Assembly: GCA_030689845.1 (NCBI GenBank)
Contig: JAUYHV010000333.1
Span: forward strand, 1-10,377
Length of the DNA stretch: 10,377 nt
DNA from: Dehalococcoidia bacterium
GTDB lineage: Bacteria; Chloroflexota; Dehalococcoidia; JACQUA01
Direction: 5' to 3'
Both the position numbers and the translations under genes were made by a program. The notes beneath the pieces are model-generated. The model made no database searches and was not told the DNA's origin. It was given only the letters and a program-made list of their open reading frames with translations. Positions 1 to 5,773 of this stretch are shown piece after piece. Numbering within the stretch: position 1 is the stretch's first letter; each line of letters starts with the position of its first letter.

Positions 1-1408
1 CTTTTATTATTCTTCCCTGGCTCTTGAACATGCTGAAAGGCGCGGGAACCGTTTCCCTGTCCAACCGCTCAAAAAAGCTTGCGGGGGAAGGGCCTTCTTT
101 TCGTTTCTCCGGCTCAAATATAGCTGACCTGAGGCTGGCTACCTGTTTTAAATCCAGTTCTCCCTCTTTTGCTGCCCCGGTATCCCCGGCGGCGTTTTCC
201 CCCGCGATGTAACCGAGGACATTACAGGAAGCGGTGGCGATTCCCCCCAATGCGTATATTCCCTGGATGGGTACCCTGGTCACGCCTCCCGCGGCATAAA
301 GACCGGGCAGGTTTGTCTGGCAGGACAAATTAACTTTTATTCCCCCCTGCCCCGAGGAATTGGTCACACCCCAGTGAGGGGTGCATTCAATTTTTTCCCG
401 GGTCACGTCCACACCGAGTTCATCCCAAAACATCATGGTCCGGGGAAGGACACGGCGAAACTTGGCGAAGGTTTCAGCCGGCAGGTGCCTCATGTCCACG
501 TATATCGGTCCCCGTCCTTCCATGGACTCTTTGGCAAAACCCATGCATATCCTGTAAAGCAGGGAGCGTTCCATTAAAACCGGGTCGTATTTTTCCATCA
601 GGCGCTCCCCGAGGGCATTGACGAAGAAGGCCCCATGGCCCTGGAGCATGTTGATTCCCGCAGCCTCCCCTTTGCGCTGCCAGACAGTGATGTTGCCGGC
701 TGTAAGAAATTCCATGTTGACCAGCTCGGCCCCCGCTCGGAAAGATGCTGCCAGGCCGTCGCCGGTATCGTTGTCCACGACATTGCCCCGTTTACCGCAG
801 GGAGGCCCGGCTGCCATCACGGTAACCCCGGCTTTAATAATAAAGAATTCACCTGTCTGGGTATTGAAACCTACGGCGCCGGTTACCCGGCCCTCCGTGG
901 GGTGCTGGCCGTCGGATGTCAGGAGTTCAGACACCATCACCCTTTCCAGGAGGTTAACCCCTTTAACGATGGCTTTCTTCCTTAGTAAGTCCATGAGTTT
1001 TGGACCGTGAAACTGGAAAAGCCGGGTATTTTTGTGTCCCCTGCCAACTATGCGGGCGATTTTACCTTTTTCATCCTTCTCAAGGGGAGCGCCCCATTTC
1101 TCATAGTCCATTATTCTTTCCATCTGGTTCTTCAAAAACACATCGACCCAGTCCTGGTCCGGAAAATAGTCACCGGATTCCACGATTTCTCTCTTCCAAA
1201 CGTCGAAATCGTCTTCAGGCGTCGGGCAAAACTGAATGCCCGCGGCAAAGGTGCTGCAGCCGCTGCGGGCCACTTTGGCCTTGTCCACCAGGAGCACTCT
1301 GCCGGCAAAGTCCTTCGCCCTGATAGCAGCCCAGATACCGGCAAAGCCGCCGCCGATGACAAGGACATCGGTCTCAATATACGTTCCCATATCTTCTGCT
1401 CTGGACAT
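1..1408 (-). CDS. FAD-binding oxidoreductase (fumarate reductase/APS reductase flavoprotein family), C-terminus beyond left edge
   Basis: The reading frame starts at the ATG complementary to 1406-1408 and stays open to the window edge, giving 469 visible residues. An AGGAG lies 7 nt before the ATG. A Rossmann motif, GGGFAG (residues 19-24), follows DVLVIG, and a C-terminal FAD segment with 'LPGLYAAGG' and 'YALGGIATASCNVLGYIAGE' completes the fold. The protein is a clear paralog of the flavoprotein at 3315-5030; shared stretches include WAAIRA, LLERVMV and ELLTSDG/DLLTSDG. By that alignment about 110-115 residues are missing. The position where SdhA/FrdA carry the FAD-linking His has Cys51 (SGCST), so FAD is probably non-covalent. 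The substrate-binding HPT motif is absent, and the second FAD motif reads AAGPP instead of ATGG. It is a redox enzyme of unknown substrate; any ferredoxin partner would lie off the left edge. The fold call is secure, the function is not. Confidence 0.9.
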   Translation of the reverse strand, partial: MSRAEDMGTYIETDVLVIGGGFAGIWAAIRAKDFAGRVLLVDKAKVARSGCSTFAAGIQFCPTPEDDFDVWKREIVESGDYFPDQDWVDVFLKNQMERIMDYEKWGAPLEKDEKGKIARIVGRGHKNTRLFQFHGPKLMDLLRKKAIVKGVNLLERVMVSELLTSDGQHPTEGRVTGAVGFNTQTGEFFIIKAGVTVMAAGPPCGKRGNVVDNDTGDGLAASFRAGAELVNMEFLTAGNITVWQRKGEAAGINMLQGHGAFFVNALGERLMEKYDPVLMERSLLYRICMGFAKESMEGRGPIYVDMRHLPAETFAKFRRVLPRTMMFWDELGVDVTREKIECTPHWGVTNSSGQGGIKVNLSCQTNLPGLYAAGGVTRVPIQGIYALGGIATASCNVLGYIAGENAAGDTGAAKEGELDLKQVASLRSAIFEPEKRKEGPSPASFFERLDRETVPAPFSMFKSQGRIIK

Positions 1409-1473
1409 TTAGCAACTCCTCTTTAACATATACGGAGCATTTGCCCCTTCATTCAACTGAAAATGTGCCAGTA

Positions 1474-1502
1474 AGGATAAGCCTTTCAAAACAAAATTGC
1501 AA
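1474..1502 (-). promoter_or_regulatory. Putative sigma-A promoter of the left flavoprotein gene, with operator-like dyad
   Basis: On the minus strand TTGCAA (1502-1497, 4/6 to TTGACA) and TATCCT (1479-1474, 4/6 to TATAAT) are 17 bp apart, and the -10 lies about 65 nt before the ATG. The -35 is embedded in a dyad, ATTGC-AAGA-GCAAT (1496-1509), flanked by outer arms TTTCAAA (1484-1490) and TTTGAAA (1516-1522). A repressor bound there would block the polymerase. Both elements are imperfect, so this is a prediction only. Confidence 0.35.
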
Positions 1503-1588
1503 GAGCAATCTGCCGTTTGAAAAATGCAACGAACAGCCTGCATCGGAGATAATCTCATCAGGTCCCATTTCATGCTATGCGCTGGATT

Positions 1589-1608
1589 TTAACAAATAAT
1601 TTTGTTAA
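1589..1608. promoter_or_regulatory. 20-bp perfect palindrome, candidate operator
   Basis: TTAACAAA-TAAT-TTTGTTAA has perfect 8-bp arms around a 4-bp spacer, the geometry of a dimeric helix-turn-helix binding site. It lies between the divergent flavoprotein and MFS promoters, so it could act on either. It resembles the clostridial Rex box in base content, but the half-sites are in the opposite order. The binding factor is unknown. Confidence 0.35.
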
Positions 1609-1631
1609 CGACAAATACCGGTTTCCTCAGG

Positions 1632-1755
1632 CTCCCGCGAAACGCCACAAAATCCCCCTTAATCCCCCTTTTATAAAGGGGGAAATCAAGCCTCTCCCTG
1701 TCGTAAAGGGAGATTGAGAGGGATTTGAAAGCACTTTTATAAGTTTCGGAGGAAC
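1632..1755. repeat. MITE-like palindromic repeat, copy 1
   Basis: The left end CTCCCGCGAAAC (1632-1643) is imperfectly mirrored by GTTTCGGAGGA (1743-1753). Inside are a perfect hairpin, CCCCCTTT-TAT-AAAGGGGG (1664-1682), and a second, TCTCCCT/AGGGAGA (1693-1699 and 1707-1713). Outer AAATCCC/GGGATTT arms surround them. The left end and the AATCCC...GGGGGA core match the element at 5620-5722, in the same orientation. No transposase is present, so it would be non-autonomous. The exact right boundary is uncertain. Confidence 0.6.
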
Positions 1756-1783
1756 TTTTCCTTTTTGTGTTTTGCGATATAAT
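1756..1783 (+). promoter_or_regulatory. Putative promoter of the MFS gene
   Basis: A perfect TATAAT (1778-1783) sits about 60 nt before the MFS start. The best -35 is poor: TTTTCC at 1756-1761, 3/6, with 16-bp spacing. It begins directly after the right end of the MITE-like repeat, so that insertion may have replaced the native upstream region. Confidence 0.35.
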
Positions 1784-1842
1784 GTTAGGCTTTTTCCCAA
1801 AATAGCAGTCACTCTAACGTAAAAAATACCGGGGTATTGAAT

Positions 1843-3078
1843 ATGCTTTCCCCTCTTTCAAAATTAAGGCAAATCCCGATGTTCAGCGCTTTCCGGTACC
1901 CTAACTACCGTCTTTACTGGGCGGGCATGATTGCGACGGTCACAGGCAGCAACATAATGCTGTTTGCCCAGCTCTGGCTGGCTTATGAGCTGACAAGGTC
2001 GCCCCTTTACCTCGGGTTTGTCGGCGGGGCTACCGCAGTAGGAAGCCTGGGTTTTACCTTATTCGGCGGGGTGGTGGCAGACAGGATTGACAGGCGCCGC
2101 CTGGTGATGATTACCCAGTTCAGCACGGGTGTGTTGAACCTGTTTCTGGCTATCCTGGTGGTAACAGGCATGGTAAACATCTGGCACATTTTAATCATTG
2201 CCTTTCTTATCGGCTCGGTATCGGCTTTCGATTCACCGACCCGGGCGGCCATCGTGCCCCATTTGCTTGGCGACAGGAAGGACCTGATGAGCGCCATTGC
2301 CATGACTTCATTGATATGGCAGTCAATGCGAATAGTCGGCCCGGTTTTTGCTGCCTTCCTGCTCCGGTTGGGCGGAGCAGAACTCTGTTTCTTTTTCACA
2401 GCCTTTGCTTATATCGGTATGGTCCTGGCGATATACAAGATAAAAATTCCGAACAACGTTGGCGGTCCCAAACTTGGATTATGGAACAGCCTGAGGGAAG
2501 GGATCGATTATGTCGTAAAATCCCCCATATTTTCCACGATGGTTGGAATAACTTTGCTTAACAGCGTTTTCGGAATGTCTTATGTATATCTGATGCCCGT
2601 TTTCGCCAGCGACATTCTCAAAGTCGGACCGGAGGGACTGGGTTTTCTAATGTCGGCTATAGGAGTGGGATCGTTTACAGGGGTTTTTACCGCCGCTTCC
2701 CTGGGTAAACTAAAACGCAAGGGCTGGCTTGTTTTAACCTGTTCTTTTCTTTTCGGTGTTTTCCTGATACTTTTCGCCACATCAAAAATATATTCTCTCT
2801 CCCTGGTGCTCCTGGTATTCACTGCGGCATCAAGTTACATTTACATGGTAACGGTACAAACGATGCTGCAGACACTGGTTGCCGATGAATTGAGGGGGAG
2901 GGTTATGGGGATTTATTCCCTGGTGTACAGTCTCCAGCCCCTTGGCAGCCTTCTCAGCGGGACCATCGGAGAGTATTCCAGCGTTCCCCTGGCGATAACC
3001 ATCGGCGGGAGCATCGTAAGCGCCTTTGCCCTATTTGTTGTTATAGCCTCATCTTCGGTGAGAAAACTGAGGGTTTGA
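1843..3078 (+). CDS. MFS transporter, MFS_3 (EntS/macrolide-efflux-like) family
   Basis: The product of 411 residues is a polytopic membrane protein with about 12 hydrophobic segments, the usual size for the family. The N-terminal pattern (FRYPNYRLYW, then QLWLAYELTRSPLYLG) is typical of MFS_3 drug or siderophore exporters. The loop 2-3 signature GGVVADRIDRRR is at residues 75-86. A duplicate-half motif, LRGRVMGIYSL, occurs near the C-terminus. The frame also has an in-frame TTG at 1837. I prefer ATG 1843 because the only purine-rich stretch, GGGG at 1831-1834, is 8 nt before it and only 2 nt before the TTG. The gene is monocistronic and converges on the ferredoxin gene with a 6-nt gap. It probably exports a small molecule by proton antiport; the substrate cannot be inferred. 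The family call is confident. Confidence 0.9.
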   Translation: MLSPLSKLRQIPMFSAFRYPNYRLYWAGMIATVTGSNIMLFAQLWLAYELTRSPLYLGFVGGATAVGSLGFTLFGGVVADRIDRRRLVMITQFSTGVLNLFLAILVVTGMVNIWHILIIAFLIGSVSAFDSPTRAAIVPHLLGDRKDLMSAIAMTSLIWQSMRIVGPVFAAFLLRLGGAELCFFFTAFAYIGMVLAIYKIKIPNNVGGPKLGLWNSLREGIDYVVKSPIFSTMVGITLLNSVFGMSYVYLMPVFASDILKVGPEGLGFLMSAIGVGSFTGVFTAASLGKLKRKGWLVLTCSFLFGVFLILFATSKIYSLSLVLLVFTAASSYIYMVTVQTMLQTLVADELRGRVMGIYSLVYSLQPLGSLLSGTIGEYSSVPLAITIGGSIVSAFALFVVIASSSVRKLRV

Positions 3079-3079
3079 C

Positions 3080-3095
3080 ACCCCTTAAAAAGGGT
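3080..3095. terminator. Weak bidirectional hairpin between convergent genes
   Basis: ACCCCTT-AAA-AAGGGT forms a short stem with one bulged C, right after the MFS stop codon and across the ferredoxin stop codon. There is no clear U-tract on either side, so termination activity is doubtful. Confidence 0.25.
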
Positions 3096-3306
3096 AGTAC
3101 AGCTTCCTGACCGCCGCCAGGGAAATCTTAATTGCCTTGCCGGGGCATTCCTCTTCGCAAAGCAGGCACTCCCAGCAATCTTCCGGATAGGCCGCTTTAG
3201 CCTTGCCAGTGGCCGGTTCAGGGGCAAAAACATCTGTGGGGCAGTCGTCAATGCATATTCTACATCCGTTTATGCACAGGTTCTGATCAAAACTCTTTAT
3301 ACCCAT
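3085..3306 (-). CDS. 2x[4Fe-4S] ferredoxin, electron-transfer partner of the adjacent flavoprotein
   Basis: This 73-residue protein has eight cysteines in two cluster motifs. The first is C11-x3-C15-x2-C18-x3-C22-P, which has one more residue between the first two Cys than the standard CxxCxxCxxxCP. The second is the canonical C44-x2-C47-x2-C50-x3-C54-P. The text around them (GCRICIDDCPTDVF, AYPEDCWECLLC) resembles small ferredoxins that accompany fumarate-reductase/AprA-type flavoproteins, an arrangement like AprB with AprA. The start ATG (3304-3306) lies 8 nt after the flavoprotein stop. The GGAG-type ribosome binding site is inside the last codons of that gene, with a longish 11-nt spacing, which suggests translational coupling. 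There is no signal peptide, so it acts in the cytoplasm, probably passing electrons between FAD and a low-potential donor or acceptor. Confidence 0.9.
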   Translation of the reverse strand: MGIKSFDQNLCINGCRICIDDCPTDVFAPEPATGKAKAAYPEDCWECLLCEEECPGKAIKISLAAVRKLYYPF

Positions 3307-3314
3307 AATAATCT

Positions 3315-5030
3315 TTACTCTCCTTCAGGTTTCGAGTAATGTAGATTTACCGGAATCTTTGTGTACTCTTTTGGCTTCACAGGGTACCTGTACAGAGGAA
3401 CCGGCACTTTTTTCATGGCAAGCTTACCCGACCTGTCTTTCCACTGGACTATCCACTTCAGCCAGTTAACGTTGTCTGTGAACGGAAAATCAATCCTGAT
3501 ATTGACACTCCTGGTCTCCTCTCTTTCGAGGTGGCCGTTGTAGACAATTTCCGCTCCCTGCACATAACTGGATAACCTGTTGGCTTTCACCAGGCCGTGG
3601 TAGTCCTCGACCTTGAGCTGGCCGGCTTTGGCCTGCCAGTCTTCCGCTCGGTCAAGCACCTTACGTATGGTACTTCCATCCTGGAACACCGCGATTCTTG
3701 CCGGACTGATAAATGTAGCTATTTCATCCGCCAGGTTTGCCGGGGATATGCCCGTCGCCGCTTTCAGAGGTTGCAGCGCCCGGGCCTCCATGCTTTTAAC
3801 CTGCTCGGATACTAAAGGTTTTGTGCCGGACTCGCCGGCAAACCTGGCGGCATACTCACCTGCCCTGTAGCCGCCGACGCAGCAACTGGCCAGGTTTACT
3901 CCGCCGACGGAATAAGTCCCGTGAGTGGGATATCCGCCGGCTTCCCCCGCCACAAAAAGCCCGGGGAGGTTTGTTTCCCCGTACACATTGTTCCGTATCC
4001 CTCCGGCCCTGCTCCAGAGATAACCTGAGGTGACCACGTATTTTACAAGCTGGTTCCTGAAATCGATTCCCTCGTCTTCAAGAGAAGCGACTACCCTCGA
4101 GATACTGGGCAGGGTGTGCAGCTTGTTCATACTTTCTTCATCAAAGTGCCTCAAGTCCATGTAAATAGGCGCCCTGCCTTGCATGCCTTCCGATACTATG
4201 GCAAGCCCGAGGTCTTCGCGCCTTCCCCGCTCTTTCAAAGAGGGTAAATATCTCTCCATAAACCTTTCCCCGGCCGCGTTCACCAGTTTCATCCCGAGAC
4301 GTTGATAAGTGTTGAGGTGGACACCGATGTACCTGTCGTTAAAGCCCATTTCGTCAAAGGCGCGTGTGAACTCCATTCCCGTGAGCTCAGCCCCCGCCCT
4401 GTAAGCCTGGATTATACCCTCACCCATGGACCCAAAAAATCCGGTGCCGCCGGTGGCAATTATTGTTGCCCCGGCATTGATGGCAAAAGTCTCACCGGAC
4501 CTTATGTTAAATCCTGTCGCCCCAACCACGTATCCCTGGGTGGGGGAAGCGCCATCTGAAGTCAGAAGGTCGGTTACCATGACCCTTTCAAGAAAAGTGA
4601 CTCCCAGTCCGGTCATCCTCTTGCGCAAAGCGTCCATCATCTCAAGGCTGTCAACGGTTATAATCCTGGTATTGACGTGGTTCAGCCCCACGTGGCGAAA
4701 AACCTTTCCGTTTTTATCGTACTCAAACTTCATACCCCACTGCCCCATCTCGTCCAGCCTTTTTGGCTGCTCCTCCAGCATGGCGCGGACACAGTCCTGG
4801 TCGCTGAAATACTGCCCCTTTTCCACTATCTCTTTCTGCCACATATCCAGGTCATCGGATTCCTGGGGGCAGAGGATTCCTGCGCCTGAAAAACTGCTTT
4901 TTCCGCTTTTGGCGACTTTGGCAATATCTACCAGGATGACTTTCTGGGCAATCTCCCTGGCCCGGATGGCTGCCCAGCAACCCGCCAGGCCCGCCCCGAT
5001 TACCAGTACATCACATTTTAACTGTTGCAT
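3315..5030 (-). CDS. FAD-dependent oxidoreductase, fumarate reductase/APS reductase flavoprotein family
   Basis: The complete 571-residue protein starts at the ATG complementary to 5028-5030, with AGGAG 6 nt upstream. The FAD fold is visible as GAGLAG (12-17), ATGG (192-195), the LPGLFVAGEAGG strand (355-366) and SVGGVNLASCCVGG (374-387). A helical C-terminal domain carries EREETR (502-507) and DFPFTDNVNWLKW (514-526), which recalls the ESRGAH...DDxxWLKH region of SdhA/FrdA but without the His. The FAD-linking His position is Lys44, and MEFTRAF (219-225) replaces the QFHPT substrate loop. It is therefore unlikely to be a true fumarate reductase. There is no signal peptide or membrane helix. 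It is cotranscribed with the 2x[4Fe-4S] ferredoxin, so it probably oxidises or reduces a CoA ester or other organic acid with ferredoxin-linked electrons. The substrate is unknown. A paralog lies at 1-1408. Confidence 0.92.
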   Translation of the reverse strand: MQQLKCDVLVIGAGLAGCWAAIRAREIAQKVILVDIAKVAKSGKSSFSGAGILCPQESDDLDMWQKEIVEKGQYFSDQDCVRAMLEEQPKRLDEMGQWGMKFEYDKNGKVFRHVGLNHVNTRIITVDSLEMMDALRKRMTGLGVTFLERVMVTDLLTSDGASPTQGYVVGATGFNIRSGETFAINAGATIIATGGTGFFGSMGEGIIQAYRAGAELTGMEFTRAFDEMGFNDRYIGVHLNTYQRLGMKLVNAAGERFMERYLPSLKERGRREDLGLAIVSEGMQGRAPIYMDLRHFDEESMNKLHTLPSISRVVASLEDEGIDFRNQLVKYVVTSGYLWSRAGGIRNNVYGETNLPGLFVAGEAGGYPTHGTYSVGGVNLASCCVGGYRAGEYAARFAGESGTKPLVSEQVKSMEARALQPLKAATGISPANLADEIATFISPARIAVFQDGSTIRKVLDRAEDWQAKAGQLKVEDYHGLVKANRLSSYVQGAEIVYNGHLEREETRSVNIRIDFPFTDNVNWLKWIVQWKDRSGKLAMKKVPVPLYRYPVKPKEYTKIPVNLHYSKPEGE

Positions 5031-5056
5031 TATCCTCTCCTGTTTCCTTTATATTT

Positions 5057-5084
5057 ATTAAAAATTCTCTACACTCAATGTAAA
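5057..5084 (-). promoter_or_regulatory. Putative sigma-A promoter of the flavoprotein-ferredoxin operon
   Basis: On the minus strand TTTACA (5084-5079, 5/6 to consensus) and TTTAAT (5062-5057, 5/6) are 16 bp apart, giving a 5' leader of about 20 nt before the ATG at 5030. A perfect palindrome, GTTTTAAAAC (5086-5095), abuts the -35 and could be a regulator half-site or part of an AT-rich UP-like region. Confidence 0.5.
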
Positions 5085-5291
5085 TGTTTTAAAACCCTGC
5101 TTCTTCAGTTATGTAATTAACAGCCCGGAATATCCGTTAAAGAGAAAGACCAGACCTATTTCCATTCTCCGATTCCATCAATATTATCATGTCTCCTGCG
5201 AGAGACACCGATGATGTATGAATATATTGCATAAGCCGGTTACCAGATTACATCCCCTTCGAGGATTAGTTGTTTTCTCGCCCCGGGTGGA

Positions 5292-5503
5292 CGGGCACGG
5301 AGGCCCGCCCTCCTGGGTGGGCTTCAAACGTCTATTATATCAACGACCTGCAATTGGGCGGCCAGGCGCGTTTTTACGTGACATCTTCCACCAGCCGCGG
5401 CAGCTACGGCCAAACCGTTTCCCGCTGTTTTTTCCCACATGGGTAGCATAGGCGTCCCTGCCTGTGCGCCATGGTAGAGGCGCCCTTCCATTCAAAGAAG
5501 GGC
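5292..5503. repeat. Cluster of three REP-like hairpins
   Basis: Three separate stems occur: CGGGC-ACGGAG-GCCCG (5292-5307); GCATAGGC-GTCCCT-GCCTGTGC (5446-5467, one mismatch in 8); and GCCCTTC-CATTCAAA-GAAGGGC (5482-5503, perfect). None is followed by a T-tract, so they are not obvious terminators. They look like degenerate extragenic palindromes. Confidence 0.45.
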
Positions 5504-5619
5504 CGTGCCCATACCTTATTAATTATAGTATTTTCATCAATATTTTTGCCGGCAAACCGGCGGAGGGACAGCATTGATTATTGAACACATCAACCGGTCC
5601 TGTCAACCTCTCTTTGCAA

Positions 5620-5722
5620 GAGCTTCCCGCGAAACGAGGAAAATCCCTCTTTATCTCCCCCATTGGAAAAGGGGGACTAAGGGGGAATTTATAGACGCTG
5701 GTTTTAGTGTCGCGGGAAGCTC
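5620..5722. mobile_element. MITE-like element with 13-bp terminal inverted repeats, copy 2
   Basis: GAGCTTCCCGCGA (5620-5632) is perfectly repeated in inverse orientation as TCGCGGGAAGCTC (5710-5722). With the next three bases the arms match at 15 of 16. The 103-bp interior has nested inverted arms, AAATCCC...TCCCCC and GGGGGA...GGGGGAATTT, that match copy 1 at 1632-1755. There is no coding capacity. No target-site duplication is evident next to the ends as drawn. It ends 13 bp before the -35 of the crotonase operon promoter. Confidence 0.65.
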
Positions 5723-5735
5723 AGTTAGATTAACC

Positions 5736-5764
5736 TTGACACGGAAGGGCAAGTTGGATAGTAT
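5736..5764 (+). promoter_or_regulatory. Sigma-A promoter of the crotonase-sirtuin operon, near-leaderless
   Basis: A perfect TTGACA (5736-5741) is followed after exactly 17 bp by TAGTAT (5759-5764, 4/6 to TATAAT). A start site 6-8 nt downstream would fall at about 5770-5772, only 2-4 nt before the ATG at 5774. This fits the absence of any Shine-Dalgarno sequence before that gene. Confidence 0.55.
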
Positions 5765-5773
5765 TTCCTTGCA

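Larger units (their letters stand above)
1409..1842. other. Divergent intergenic region
   Basis: This gap separates the leftward flavoprotein gene from the rightward MFS gene. I see no credible gene in it. It holds a candidate promoter for each flanking gene, a 20-bp palindrome (1589-1608) and a MITE-like repeat (1632-1755), each listed separately. Confidence 0.7.
5031..5773. other. Long intergenic region, repeat-rich
   Basis: These 743 bp lie between the divergent flavoprotein and crotonase operons. No frame shows a convincing protein; the short frames at 5218-5451 and 5574-5777 lack recognisable domains. The region holds the promoter of each operon, an inverted repeat TGTCTC-CTGCGA-GAGACA (5190-5207), three REP-like hairpins (5292-5503) and a MITE-like element (5620-5722). 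Confidence 0.7.

Noticed and set aside
618..1010. Overlapping plus-strand frames of 116-130 residues
   Set aside because: They are shadows of the minus-strand flavoprotein, whose uninterrupted frame and family motifs cover the whole stretch.
1589..1608. Rex (redox-sensing repressor) box
   Set aside because: The clostridial box reads TTGTTAA-N4-TTAACAA; here the half-sites are inverted in order, so I report only an unassigned palindrome.
1632..1755. Rho-independent terminator or CRISPR-like repeat
   Set aside because: The hairpins are not followed by a T-tract in a useful position, and there are no regularly spaced repeats with spacers.
3315..5030. True fumarate reductase, L-aspartate oxidase or APS reductase alpha subunit
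   Set aside because: The HPT substrate loop and FAD-linking His are missing, there are no partner membrane subunits, and no APS-reductase-specific residues could be confirmed by eye.
4426..5061. 211-residue open frame on the plus strand opposite the second flavoprotein
   Set aside because: It is antisense to a gene with clear FAD motifs and a ribosome binding site, and its own translation has no recognisable domain.
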